Shown: positions 1-9,617, counted from the stretch's first letter. The stretch is DNA of 64,000 nt from Bacteroidota bacterium (GCA_013816615.1 JACDED010000005.1:1-64000); one strand, 5' to 3'. Notes: a model not told the origin generated them from the letters alone. Numbers and translations are program-made.

Positions 1-80
1 CTTTAAGGATTAGTGAACCGAAAGCTAACTATTTTTACCCTGCTCCCCAACTTTTACGGCTGACCCAATTTTTCGCACAG

Positions 81-234
81 CGTTTAGTGAGAATAAATTA
101 TTCATGCGACTAAAGGCGTTATGAATAATAAAAATTACACAAATAAAAACATACAATTTGGATTTATAATTTTGTGAAAATTAGTGCAATTAGTGGCTTA
201 AAAACAAAATAGTGATCGCAATGGAATGCGATAA
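81..234. repeat. Intergenic direct repeat copy A (~154 bp)
   Basis: CGTTTAGTGAGAATAAATTATTCAT...GAATGCGATAA nearly identical to 323-475; contains ATTATTCAT/ATGAATAAT and ATCGCA/TGCGAT hairpins. Confidence 0.9.
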
Positions 235-322
235 GGAAGATTTAAACAGATCAAAATTATTTAAAAAAATTACTATACTTTTTAGCCACGAATTTCACTA
301 ACAAACACTAATTTTTGTATCT

Positions 323-475
323 CGTTTAGTGAGAATAAATTATTCATACGACTTTGTCGTTATGAATAATAAAAATTACACAAATAAAAACATACATTTT
401 GGATTTATAATTTTGTGAAAATTAGTGCAATTAGTGGCTTAAAAACAAAATAGTGATCGTAAGGGAATGCGATAA
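323..475. repeat. Intergenic direct repeat copy B (~153 bp)
   Basis: Near-identical to 81-234; differences cluster in hairpin arms and loops. Confidence 0.9.
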
Positions 476-597
476 TCAGCCTTATTTGCGTTTTATTTAA
501 ACTTACAATTCACAAAGCTTTGTTCGTCACACATTGAAGCGGTTGTTTGAATTAAGCCACTGCACTTCTTCGCCGTCTGTCATGTTTTTTAGTTTTA

Positions 598-1059
598 TCA
601 GTTTTTATAAATATAAACATTTTCTATAACTACTTTTTCTTCATTTTTGTTGATGATCTGCACCAGCATTTTATTTTTTGCATAGGAAGAAGCACCGTTT
701 ATTAAGCTGATGAACTCGAATTCTTTTTTTAATTTTTTATCTCCGGGATCTTTTGTTTCTTTTATAACGTAAAGCGATTCGTACTTTAATCCGGGCAGAT
801 AACTTAATCGGACAATGCTATCATTACCGGATCTAAGGATCTTCCCGTTTTCAACATAAATAGCAATAGATCTTTTTAAAGAATCAGGAACCACTAAATA
901 AAACAGGTCGTTTGAAGTTGAAATAAAAGAATCTGTTTTTGATTCTTTCGGAAAAAAATAAATAAGCGTAGAATTTTTTTGGAATTTTATTTTTTGAGGT
1001 GTTTGAGAGCAGATCGATCCGGAAATGAAAAAGATGAATGCATAAAAAATAACCTTCAT
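598..1059 (-). CDS. Hypothetical secreted protein
   Basis: ORF with N-terminal signal peptide (MKVIFYAFIFFISGSICSQ). Confidence 0.65.
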   Translation of the reverse strand: MKVIFYAFIFFISGSICSQTPQKIKFQKNSTLIYFFPKESKTDSFISTSNDLFYLVVPDSLKRSIAIYVENGKILRSGNDSIVRLSYLPGLKYESLYVIKETKDPGDKKLKKEFEFISLINGASSYAKNKMLVQIINKNEEKVVIENVYIYKN

Positions 1060-1070
1060 CTCTAAAATTT

Positions 1071-1322
1071 TTATTCTTTTTCTATTTCCTTTTTAACTTC
1101 CTGGATGTGTTCGTTAACCTGGTCTGTAAGGCCGCTGGTACTATTTTGAATATCTTTTTGAATACCGCTGGTAGCATCTTTAAACTCACGAATACCTTTC
1201 CCTAATGTTTTTGCAATACTTGGAATGCCTTTACCACCAAATAAAAGCAGTATCACAAATAAAATAATTACTACTTCACCACCACCTAAATTTAAAAATA
1301 ATATAAACTGATCAGTTCCCAT
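1071..1322 (-). CDS. tatA: Twin-arginine translocase TatA/TatE family subunit
   Basis: Short protein: N-terminal TM, FGGKGIPSIAKTLGKGIREFKDA amphipathic helix typical of TatA. Confidence 0.88.
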   Translation of the reverse strand: MGTDQFILFLNLGGGEVVIILFVILLLFGGKGIPSIAKTLGKGIREFKDATSGIQKDIQNSTSGLTDQVNEHIQEVKKEIEKE

Positions 1323-1323
1323 C

Positions 1324-1431
1324 TTAATTTTTCCTCCTCATAAATCTAAATACAACAATTGCGCCTGTAATAAAAATGACAGCAACAAAAGCTGCAATTA
1401 AAATATCACCAAGATCTACTCTGCTATTCAT
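1324..1431 (-). CDS. 35-aa single-TM microprotein directly upstream of tatA
   Basis: Manual translation MNSRVDLGDILIAAFVAVIFITGAIVVFRFMRRKN*; stop lies 1 nt before the tatA start; below the ORF-track size cut-off. Confidence 0.55.
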   Translation of the reverse strand: MNSRVDLGDILIAAFVAVIFITGAIVVFRFMRRKN

Positions 1432-1452
1432 GCTGTAAAGTTAATCATTAAA

Positions 1453-2406
1453 TCAATCTTCATCAATGCCCAAATGAATTAAAGCATCGCCCTGGTTTAC
1501 CACAGGCTGATTGTTAATTCCCACAATATAACCGTTTGTAGGGCTGTAAATTTTATCTTCGGCTTCGCCAAAAGGATTACAAATAACGCCTAAAAGATCG
1601 CCTTTACGCACGTGAGCGCCGTTATTTGCATTCATATGAAAAAGGCCGCTGCTATTGGCGCGTACCCAGGTATCGTCTTTAATTTTTACAGAATGATTTT
1701 GTGGCAGGTCAAAATCGATCATGTCATAAGATTGCATTAAACGCAAACAACCGTTAACACCCTCGTTAATTGCCAGGTAATCAAAACGCATACTCTCTCC
1801 GCCTTCATATACTAAAATTGGCTTGCCTTTTTTTGAAGCCTCCTTTCTAAAAGTGCCATCGCGATAAGAACTGTCAATGATCAAAGACGTTGAGAAACGT
1901 TCAGCCAAAGCCACATTATCCGGGAAATCAAATACACAACGCAATTGCGGGTAATTATTTATTTTGGCGCCACCTGTATGAAAGTCAAATCCAAAATCAA
2001 TGATCGGGACAATGTGTTTCATAAGATCGTAAGCAATACGACTTCCTAAGGATCCGCTTTTTGTTCCGGGAAAACAACGGTTAAGATCACGGCCATCGGG
2101 CAGATCGCGGCTACCATATAAAAACGAAACAACATTAATTACAGGAATGGCAACCAATGTTCCGCATTTTAAATTCTCAACTTCATCGCGCGAAATCACT
2201 TTGCGAATAATTTCAATACCATTTGTTTCTTCGCCGTGCATGCCGGCGCATAATAAAATAGAAGGGCCGGGGTTTTTTGAATGAATAACATGAACAGGAA
2301 TTTCGATCTTTGTTTTTGTATGTAATTCATACGAATTCAAGATCACCGTTTTATTTTCTCCAGGTTCAATTTTTTGCCCGTTTATAGTTATTGTTTTTTG
2401 TGCCAT
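1453..2406 (-). CDS. Succinylglutamate desuccinylase/aspartoacylase family protein
   Basis: AGMHGEETNGIEIIRK zinc carboxypeptidase-like motif, DFHTGG. Confidence 0.85.
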   Translation of the reverse strand: MAQKTITINGQKIEPGENKTVILNSYELHTKTKIEIPVHVIHSKNPGPSILLCAGMHGEETNGIEIIRKVISRDEVENLKCGTLVAIPVINVVSFLYGSRDLPDGRDLNRCFPGTKSGSLGSRIAYDLMKHIVPIIDFGFDFHTGGAKINNYPQLRCVFDFPDNVALAERFSTSLIIDSSYRDGTFRKEASKKGKPILVYEGGESMRFDYLAINEGVNGCLRLMQSYDMIDFDLPQNHSVKIKDDTWVRANSSGLFHMNANNGAHVRKGDLLGVICNPFGEAEDKIYSPTNGYIVGINNQPVVNQGDALIHLGIDED

Positions 2407-2411
2407 TTAAA

Positions 2412-3308
2412 TTACTCTCCCGGTTTACTAAATTCGTTACGCTCTACGTACTCAATTATTTTTCCGGCAATATCAACACCAGTTGCACCTTCAATGCCTT
2501 CAAGGCCCGGAGATGAATTTACTTCCATTACCAATGGGCCACGTTTTGATTGTAAAAGATCAACGCCTGCAATTCCTAATCCTAATTTTTTTGCAGCTTT
2601 TATTGCTGTTGCTCTTTCGTCATCTGTTAATGTAATAACTTTTGCAGAACCACCGCGGTGTAAATTACTTCTAAACTCGCCTGCTTTTGCCTGGCGTTTC
2701 ATAGCACCAACAATTTGCCCGTCTACAACAAACACACGCAGATCGGCGCCTTTTGCTTCTTTAATAAATTCCTGCACCAACATATTTGCTTTTAATTTCA
2801 TAAAAGCCTCTAATACACTTTTTGCCGCTTTTTGATTCTCGGCTAAAATAACACCAATACCTTGTGTGCCTTCTAAAAGCTTTATTACGCATGGTGCGCC
2901 ACCAACACTTTCAATAACGTTATCAATATCTTTATCTTTTGGCGAAGACGCAAAGCCTGTTTTTGGAATTCCCAGCCCGGCGCGCGCTAATATCTGCAAG
3001 CTGCGCAGCTTATCGCGGGAGCGAACAAGTGCCTGAGATTCTACCGCGGTAAATATTTTCATCATTTCAAACTGGCGCACAACTGCAGAACCGTAAAATG
3101 TTGCAGACGCACCAATACGTGGAATTACAGCGTTTACATCTTTTACTTCTTTACCATTAAAATAAATATGTGGCCTGCCTTGTTCAATTACCAAAACACA
3201 TTTCATGTGGTCTAATAACATTACTTCGTGTCCGCGTTTTTCCGCCGCTTCTATCAGGCGTTTTGTAGAATATAAATTTTTGTTACGTGATAATATCGCG
3301 ATCCTCAT
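2412..3308 (-). CDS. rimK: RimK family alpha-L-glutamate ligase (ATP-grasp)
   Basis: [57 protein letters not shown]. Confidence 0.9.
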   Translation of the reverse strand: MRIAILSRNKNLYSTKRLIEAAEKRGHEVMLLDHMKCVLVIEQGRPHIYFNGKEVKDVNAVIPRIGASATFYGSAVVRQFEMMKIFTAVESQALVRSRDKLRSLQILARAGLGIPKTGFASSPKDKDIDNVIESVGGAPCVIKLLEGTQGIGVILAENQKAAKSVLEAFMKLKANMLVQEFIKEAKGADLRVFVVDGQIVGAMKRQAKAGEFRSNLHRGGSAKVITLTDDERATAIKAAKKLGLGIAGVDLLQSKRGPLVMEVNSSPGLEGIEGATGVDIAGKIIEYVERNEFSKPGE

Positions 3309-3310
3309 AT

Positions 3311-3781
3311 CTATAATTTATTTGTTTGAGTTAGTTTAATAAATACTTCTTTTATTTTTTTTCCGCCGGTATGAATTTGATTGGCATCGATAATAAATTT
3401 ACCTTTTACCAAGCGGCGGCCGATTAAAACAGGGTAACGCATATTACCACGGTCGGAAAGTGAAACGGTAGATGCGATCTTTTTTTTGCCGATCTTAACA
3501 ACGGTTTTTATAATGTAACGTTCTTCCATTTCGCCAAAAGAGTTTTTTATTTTCTTTTGAGAAAAATCTTCAAAGCGTTGCATTTTATGACCATCATTTA
3601 CCACTGTAAAATATAATACGGTTTTTTCGTTCTCAATTTTTGTAAATATCTCTTCGCAATGAATAGAAGATGTATAAGCGCCGGTATCTATTTTGGCTTC
3701 GATATTAAAAACACCTAATAAAGGAAAATCAACAAACTCCCGCCTGCCAATCAATCTTAATTTATGTTTTTTTACTTGCAT
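3311..3781 (-). CDS. ATP-dependent zinc protease / RimB-like retropepsin family
   Basis: [13 protein letters not shown]...[17 protein letters not shown] aspartyl protease-like motif; adjacent to rimK. Confidence 0.8.
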   Translation of the reverse strand: MQVKKHKLRLIGRREFVDFPLLGVFNIEAKIDTGAYTSSIHCEEIFTKIENEKTVLYFTVVNDGHKMQRFEDFSQKKIKNSFGEMEERYIIKTVVKIGKKKIASTVSLSDRGNMRYPVLIGRRLVKGKFIIDANQIHTGGKKIKEVFIKLTQTNKL

Positions 3782-4829
3782 ACAATGAATAGAAGCGGCC
3801 TACATTCACGTCCGTTGGCAATACTTCTTTTTGCAAGTAGAAATTTACGAACTTTTTTGCGAAATAAGGTGCTAACATCACGCCTTTTGTGCCTAAACCG
3901 TTAAAAATAAAGAGGTTCTTATAGCCGGGGTGTTCCCCAATAATTGGCCGCCTGTCAAGTGAAGATGGGCGCACACCCGCCTGGTGAGCAGTGATCTCAT
4001 AATTACAAGAGATCATTTGGTTCAGTTTTTGCTCCAATTCTTCTAAACCTTTTTTGGTTTTTTCCTCTGTAAGATCGCTCCATTCATAAGTAGCACCAAG
4101 CTTATAATTGCCATTTGGCAACTGCATTAAAAAGCCGTTCTTATTTAAAATATGGTTTTTAATTTTTAGTTCTGGGGCCGAAATTTCAAGCGTTTCTCCC
4201 TTTGCAGGCTTAAGCGGGATCCAATTAAAGAATGGATTATCTTTTACAAGATAACCTTCGCAAAAAATAATATGTTTTGCAACTGTACTTTTATAAGAAA
4301 CGGTTTCGTTACTTAATTTTAGCTGTGAATGATCAAACACTTCATTAATTAAATGTTCTTTAAAAAAAACATCTGTTGCTTTTAAAAATTCAGGCACATT
4401 TAAATTACCACTTTGCTTTACGAGCCCGAACTGACCTGAAACTTTACAGTTTTCGAGTTCAGCAGAATTAGCTTCGTGAATTGTTTCATCTAAAAAATCA
4501 TTTAATTCTGAGTTCGCTTTTTTTAGCCAGAGATTTTTTTCCTGCTCTTCAACAAATGGTTTTATGATAGTACGCTGAGTGATCAGTTTTTTATCTACTC
4601 TGCTTTCTACGTTGCTATAAAATTTATTCAGGTAAGGAATTATTTCATCAGCCAACCAGCTTTTTGTCATGCGTTTAAAAACAATAGGATTCCAAATACC
4701 GGCTGCGGCATTAGAACAATTGCTAAGATGGGGATCGCCAATAATTTTAAAAGAGATCTTGTTTTCATAAAGCGTGTGTGCTATAACGCTTGCTGCAAGG
4801 CCTCTTCCAACGATAATAAAATCGATCAT
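3762..4829 (-). CDS. FAD-dependent oxidoreductase (DAO family)
   Basis: IIVGRGLAASVIAHTL Rossmann motif; AGVRPSSLDRRPIIGEHPGYKNLFIFNGLGTKGVMLAP. Confidence 0.85.
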   Translation of the reverse strand: MIDFIIVGRGLAASVIAHTLYENKISFKIIGDPHLSNCSNAAAGIWNPIVFKRMTKSWLADEIIPYLNKFYSNVESRVDKKLITQRTIIKPFVEEQEKNLWLKKANSELNDFLDETIHEANSAELENCKVSGQFGLVKQSGNLNVPEFLKATDVFFKEHLINEVFDHSQLKLSNETVSYKSTVAKHIIFCEGYLVKDNPFFNWIPLKPAKGETLEISAPELKIKNHILNKNGFLMQLPNGNYKLGATYEWSDLTEEKTKKGLEELEQKLNQMISCNYEITAHQAGVRPSSLDRRPIIGEHPGYKNLFIFNGLGTKGVMLAPYFAKKFVNFYLQKEVLPTDVNVGRFYSLYASKKT

Positions 4830-5455
4830 TTTTTGGGCTCGGGTCTAACGTGAGGGTTATAATTTCTTTTTGCGCCGCGATATGCGCCGGAAAAAAACAA
4901 GAAGAAACGAATGCCTACGAGGCTTTGTTTATGATTTACTTCGCCAAACAATTCGGCACCAATACCAATATCATAAACCAATTTTGTAGCTATTTGTACA
5001 CAACCATAACCGCCAACGCCCTGGTAAAATTCAGGCTTGTATGTGTTACCTGTATCAAGCACACCATACACGCCATAAAAAAGAGTTGGACCGGCAAATG
5101 CAGCGAAATTATATTTTGTAGTTTCTTTGCGGTAACCGTAACCGAATTTAAGTTGCGAGTGATTATTTTCAAGAGCTTTATCACCGCTAATTCCAAAACC
5201 TGCCTGAAAATACTGGCGGCGAATATGAAAATGAAAATCCAGCCCAATACCTTGTTGCATTTCCGCCCTCAGGCTTGAATTAAAGAACGAGGCGCCAATG
5301 GTTAAATAATTATTGTATTTACGATAACGTTTACCATCATGCAGGATCTCTTCTTTTCTGTCATACGGAGGATCTCCAGGGATAAGAATTGGTTCCTGGG
5401 CTAAAAGGCCGAGGCCATAAAAAAGTGCAAATATGAGTGCGGTTTTTCTGATAAT
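4826..5455 (-). CDS. Hypothetical secreted protein, probably outer-membrane-associated; N-terminus extended with an ATT start
   Basis: ORF track starts at an internal Met (5260); in-frame extension encodes IIRKTALIFALFYGLGLLAQEPILIPGDPPYDRKEEILHDGKRYRKYNNYLTIGASFFNSSLRAE before the first upstream stop (5474-5476). Confidence 0.65.
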   Translation of the reverse strand: MIRKTALIFALFYGLGLLAQEPILIPGDPPYDRKEEILHDGKRYRKYNNYLTIGASFFNSSLRAEMQQGIGLDFHFHIRRQYFQAGFGISGDKALENNHSQLKFGYGYRKETTKYNFAAFAGPTLFYGVYGVLDTGNTYKPEFYQGVGGYGCVQIATKLVYDIGIGAELFGEVNHKQSLVGIRFFLFFSGAYRGAKRNYNPHVRPEPKK

Positions 5456-5456
5456 A

Positions 5457-5464
5457 CAAAGATA
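5457..5464 (-). promoter_or_regulatory. Putative Bacteroidota -7 box TATCTTTG
   Basis: Exact TAnnTTTG match immediately upstream of the 4826-5455 CDS. Confidence 0.45.
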
Positions 5465-5550
5465 AACAGAATATTAGTTTAGAGGCTAATTTTATATTGT
5501 GAAACTTTGTAAATGGCAGATAATCTTTATATCTGGCGTCTGCATTACAC

Positions 5551-5617
5551 TTTAGCTACAGATTTTGCTGATTAAAAAGATTTTGAATCTGTGCGACTTT
5601 GTGAAATCTGTGGCAAA
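5551..5617. repeat. Intergenic inverted repeat (TTAGCTACAGATTT...AAATCTGTGGCAAAA)
   Basis: Complementary arms seen directly; resembles GCCACAGATT-type Bacteroidota interspersed repeats. Confidence 0.6.
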
Positions 5618-5652
5618 ACGTATTAAAGCTGCGTAGCTGCAAAATGAAATTT

Positions 5653-6291
5653 CTAATTTAAAAACGGATTATTAAGCTTTTCATAGCCAATAGTGGTGGC
5701 AGGCCCGTGGCCACTATACACTTTTACATCATCCGGCAAAACAAATAATTTTTCGCGGATGGACCGCAAAAGCGTTTCATGATTGCCTTTGGGAAGATCA
5801 GTACGGCCAATACTACGTTGAAAAAGAACATCGCCGCTAATTAACAATTTATTTTCTTTATTATAAAAAGAGATACTGCCCGGTGAATGACCCGGTGTAA
5901 AAAGTGTTTCGAATTCATATTGCCCCAAAACAATTTTATCGCCGGGTTCAATATACTTTTCCGGAAAAGGAGATTCTTCAAATGGAACACCATACATGTT
6001 GGCTGTTTGCGGTAAGCGCTCAATAAAAAAAACTTCTTCTTTGTGTGATTCAGGTAAGAGGCCATACGTATCAAAAATAAATTTATTACCAAGAATATGA
6101 TCTATATGCGCGTGTGTTAAAAGCAAGCGTGTAAGGTTTAATTTTTTTTCTTCGATAAAATTTTTGAGTGTCGTATTTTCTGAAGAAGAAGAATTTCCCG
6201 GATCGACAATAAAAGCGGCTCCTTTATCATCATACAACAAATAGGTGTTTTGCTGAAAAGGATTGAATATAAACGATTTTAAATACAACAT
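5653..6291 (-). CDS. MBL-fold metallo-hydrolase (glyoxalase II-like)
   Basis: LLTHAHIDHILGN, TPGHSPGSISFY, SGDVLFQRSIGRTDLP, YSGHGPATTIGYEK. Confidence 0.9.
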   Translation of the reverse strand: MLYLKSFIFNPFQQNTYLLYDDKGAAFIVDPGNSSSSENTTLKNFIEEKKLNLTRLLLTHAHIDHILGNKFIFDTYGLLPESHKEEVFFIERLPQTANMYGVPFEESPFPEKYIEPGDKIVLGQYEFETLFTPGHSPGSISFYNKENKLLISGDVLFQRSIGRTDLPKGNHETLLRSIREKLFVLPDDVKVYSGHGPATTIGYEKLNNPFLN

Positions 6292-6344
6292 AAGATATGA
6301 TTTACAAATTTAAGATTGACAATTGACAATCTTTAAAACATTAT

Positions 6345-7505
6345 TTAAATTATTTTATTGATAAAATTTAACTGACCATTCTCAATTTCCACAAGGTTTA
6401 ATCCTGCGTTCTTGCCAGGTATTAAACTTCCAAATTCATTCTCTAAATTTATTGCAGATGCGTTATTAAATGTCATCATTTGTAAAATAACTTCAACAGA
6501 AAATGTATTTGAATTTTTCAAGATCACATTTGCTTCGGCAATAAGATCAAGATCATCGTTGCTTGCAAGGCTATCTGTGCCAAGACAAAGTGTATTTACG
6601 TGTTCTTTAAATAAAGTGTAATCGGGTAATTTACTTTCGATATATAAATTTGCATTCGGGCAAAAACAGAAAAAACAATTTTTATTTGCAGCCATTTCAA
6701 TATCTTCTTTTGTAGAAAAAGTATTGTGCACCAGCACTATTTTTTGATCCTGAAAAGCTTTTAAATAATATTCTAAACTTGAAACGCGGGGTGCTTTAAA
6801 CCACGAAATATCTGCTTTTAAAAACTCATATAAACCTTTAAAATCATTTTGTTTTCCTAAAAAGAATTTTGTTTCTTCTTCTGTTTCCTGGTTATGAATA
6901 GATAAGGGTAAATTATTTTCGCGATCATATTTTGCAATACGCTTTATTAACTCTAATGATGTGCTATATGGCGCATGAGGCGCAAGACTTCCATTTAACC
7001 CAAGCGATTGTAATAAGTTTAAGAAAGGCAATCCCAGTTCAAACATCATATTTTCATTTGCAGGATTTAAACCCAGGATCTCAACAAATGTGTGGTATTT
7101 TATTTTTGAATTTTGCTTTGTTTTAAAACTATCGTCAGCATTACTAATATCACCAACAGCAACAATACCTTTCTTCCACATTTCAGCATCTGCTTCAAAT
7201 GCTTTTTCGTGAATGTGTTCCTTCGTAAAACCGCCCGTCATTCGCTGCATGATGACCTGCTTGCCAAAGCCAGGTATACCGGTGTGTTTTGAGATCTTGC
7301 CTTTTAAATGGCTCAACTCTAAATGGCAATGTGCATTCACAAAACCGGGTGTAATAATACCATCAAAAAACTCCAGCTTATCTTGTATTTCAAAAGCTGC
7401 AGGAACGATCTCTTTTAACTTATTTTGGCTGTCAACAACCAATACAGAGCCTTCAGGTAGATACTGCCTTCCATCAAAGATCTTATTTGCCCCTAAAAAT
7501 CGCAT
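6345..7505 (-). CDS. Amidohydrolase family protein
   Basis: GFVNAHCHLELSH metal site, LVHNTF, LGTDSLASNDDLDLIAEA. Confidence 0.85.
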   Translation of the reverse strand: MRFLGANKIFDGRQYLPEGSVLVVDSQNKLKEIVPAAFEIQDKLEFFDGIITPGFVNAHCHLELSHLKGKISKHTGIPGFGKQVIMQRMTGGFTKEHIHEKAFEADAEMWKKGIVAVGDISNADDSFKTKQNSKIKYHTFVEILGLNPANENMMFELGLPFLNLLQSLGLNGSLAPHAPYSTSLELIKRIAKYDRENNLPLSIHNQETEEETKFFLGKQNDFKGLYEFLKADISWFKAPRVSSLEYYLKAFQDQKIVLVHNTFSTKEDIEMAANKNCFFCFCPNANLYIESKLPDYTLFKEHVNTLCLGTDSLASNDDLDLIAEANVILKNSNTFSVEVILQMMTFNNASAINLENEFGSLIPGKNAGLNLVEIENGQLNFINKII

Positions 7506-7538
7506 CGGGTAAAGTTAGTTATTTATAAGTTTCTATGG

Positions 7539-7546
7539 TATCTTTG
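7539..7546 (+). promoter_or_regulatory. Putative -7 box TATCTTTG for rlmN
   Basis: TAnnTTTG match 12 nt before the ATG. Confidence 0.45.
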
Positions 7547-7558
7547 TATTCTTAATTA

Positions 7559-8617
7559 ATGGCAAAAAAAGACATAAGGGCTTTATCGGTTGAACAGTTA
7601 ACTGATCTTTTTAAAGAGATCAACGAACCCGCTTTTAGGGCAAAGCAGGTGTATGACTGGTTGTGGGCAAAAAGCGTTACAAATTTCGACAGTATGTCGA
7701 ACCTTTCAAAAAATTTACGAGATTATTTAAATACCAATTTTGCAATTAATAATGTTCAGATAAGTGAATTGCAGATAAGCTCTGACAAAACTATTAAATG
7801 TGCTATGCGCCTGCACGATAATTATGTTGTTGAAAGTGTTTTAATACCTCATCAAACACGTTTTACAGCTTGTATCTCATCTCAGGTGGGTTGCAGCTTA
7901 ACCTGTAAATTTTGCGCAACCGGTAAATTAAAACGCATGCGTAATTTAAATGCAGATGAAATTTACGACCAGGTTGTTTTAGTGAAGAACACTGCGCTGG
8001 AAAAATACAATTCGCCTTTAACCAATATTGTTTACATGGGTATGGGCGAACCGTTATTGAATTATGCTGAAGTATTAAAATCTGTAGATAAAATAACCAG
8101 TCCGCAAGGCCTTGGCATGGCTGCTAAGCGCATTACTGTTTCAACAGCAGGCGTTGCAAAGATGATCACCAAACTGGCAGATGATAATGTAAAATTTCAT
8201 TTGGCTTTATCGTTGCACGCTGCAAGTGATGAAAAACGCAATCACATTATGCCCATTAACGAAACCAATTCGTTAGAGAATTTAGCGGGCTCTTTAAATT
8301 ACTTTATTGATAAAACGGGCACACGCCCAACCTTTGAATATATAGCCTTTAAAGATTATAACGATTCTATTGCCGATGCACAGGATCTTGTAAATTTTTG
8401 CAAAAAGGTAAAAAGCAAAGTAAATATTATTGAATACAACCCAATTGATGATGGTGAGTTTAAACAAACCACAAGAGAGCGTTTAAAGGCTTTTACCGAT
8501 CATTTGGAAAAAAATGGCATTATATGTAACGTTCGTCATAGCCGTGGTAAGGATATTGACGCTGCCTGCGGCCAGTTGGCAAATAAAAACAAGCTGGCCA
8601 TGGAACAATTAAAATAA
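7559..8617 (+). CDS. rlmN: 23S rRNA (adenine(2503)-C(2))-methyltransferase
   Basis: Radical SAM CxxxCxxC (CKFCATG), QVYDWLW, NIVYMGMGEPLLNY, RHSRGKDIDAACGQLA. Confidence 0.95.
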   Translation: MAKKDIRALSVEQLTDLFKEINEPAFRAKQVYDWLWAKSVTNFDSMSNLSKNLRDYLNTNFAINNVQISELQISSDKTIKCAMRLHDNYVVESVLIPHQTRFTACISSQVGCSLTCKFCATGKLKRMRNLNADEIYDQVVLVKNTALEKYNSPLTNIVYMGMGEPLLNYAEVLKSVDKITSPQGLGMAAKRITVSTAGVAKMITKLADDNVKFHLALSLHAASDEKRNHIMPINETNSLENLAGSLNYFIDKTGTRPTFEYIAFKDYNDSIADAQDLVNFCKKVKSKVNIIEYNPIDDGEFKQTTRERLKAFTDHLEKNGIICNVRHSRGKDIDAACGQLANKNKLAMEQLK

Positions 8618-8639
8618 AAAGTTTAAATTTAAGACCATT

Positions 8640-9617
8640 GTGTCTAAAGCAATAAACGAAATAAAACAACCGGTAGCAGAACATATGCTGGCCTTTGAAG
8701 AAAAGTTCAAAGACGCTATGAAAAGTACTGTACCTCTTTTAGATAAGATCACTAATTACATTGTAAAACGAAAAGGGAAACAGATCCGTCCGTTGTTTGT
8801 TTTTTTGAGTGCGCAAAATACCGGCACTATTAATGAAAGCACTTATCGCGCAGCAGCGCTTATTGAATTATTACATACGGCTACTTTGGTACACGATGAT
8901 GTTGTGGATGACAGTAACGAGCGCCGTGGATTTTTTAGTGTAAATGCTTTATTTAAAAATAAGATTGCCGTTTTAATTGGTGATTTTTTATTATCAAAAG
9001 GTTTATTGCTTTCGTTAGATAATAATGATTTTCATTTATTAAAAATTGTAAGTAATGCTGTTCGCGAAATGAGCGAGGGTGAATTATTGCAAATAGAAAA
9101 AGCCCGCAGGCTGGATATTTCGGAAGAAATTTATTTTGAGATCATCACTAAAAAAACAGCAACTTTAATTGCAGCTTGTTGTGCGGCAGGCACGGCTTCG
9201 GTAAGTGATGATAAAAAAATGATCGAGCTGGCAAAAGAGTTTGGTACTTTAACCGGTATTGCCTTTCAAATAAAAGATGATCTTTTTGATTACGGAAACG
9301 ATGATCAGATAGGCAAGCCAACCGGTATTGATGTGAAAGAGAAAAAAATGACCTTGCCTTTAATTTACGCTTTAAATAATTGCAGTTGGTTAGAGAAACG
9401 AAAAATAATAAATATCATTAAAAATCATAACGAAGAAAGCGAACAGGTAAAAATTGTTATTGATTTTGTAATAGAAAAAGGTGGTATTGCTTATGCTAAC
9501 AAAATAATGCATGAGTATAAGAACCAAGCGCTAAGTGTATTGGCAAACTTACCAAAGAACGATGCTCGCGATAGTTTAGAGCGATTACTTATTTATGCTA
9601 TTGAACGAAAAAATTAA
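8640..9617 (+). CDS. Polyprenyl diphosphate synthase
   Basis: LLHTATLVHDDVVDDSNERRG and FQIKDDLFDY Asp-rich motifs. Confidence 0.92.
   Translation: MSKAINEIKQPVAEHMLAFEEKFKDAMKSTVPLLDKITNYIVKRKGKQIRPLFVFLSAQNTGTINESTYRAAALIELLHTATLVHDDVVDDSNERRGFFSVNALFKNKIAVLIGDFLLSKGLLLSLDNNDFHLLKIVSNAVREMSEGELLQIEKARRLDISEEIYFEIITKKTATLIAACCAAGTASVSDDKKMIELAKEFGTLTGIAFQIKDDLFDYGNDDQIGKPTGIDVKEKKMTLPLIYALNNCSWLEKRKIINIIKNHNEESEQVKIVIDFVIEKGGIAYANKIMHEYKNQALSVLANLPKNDARDSLERLLIYAIERKN

Noticed and set aside
2374-2835. Plus-strand 153-aa ORF antisense to rimK
   Set aside because: Overlaps a strongly supported CDS; no recognisable family features; codon-shadow ORF.
4850-5278. Plus-strand ORF and minus-strand 4990-5247 ORF overlapping the 4826-5455 CDS
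   Set aside because: The extended minus-strand CDS has a signal peptide and coherent strands; the others are shadows.
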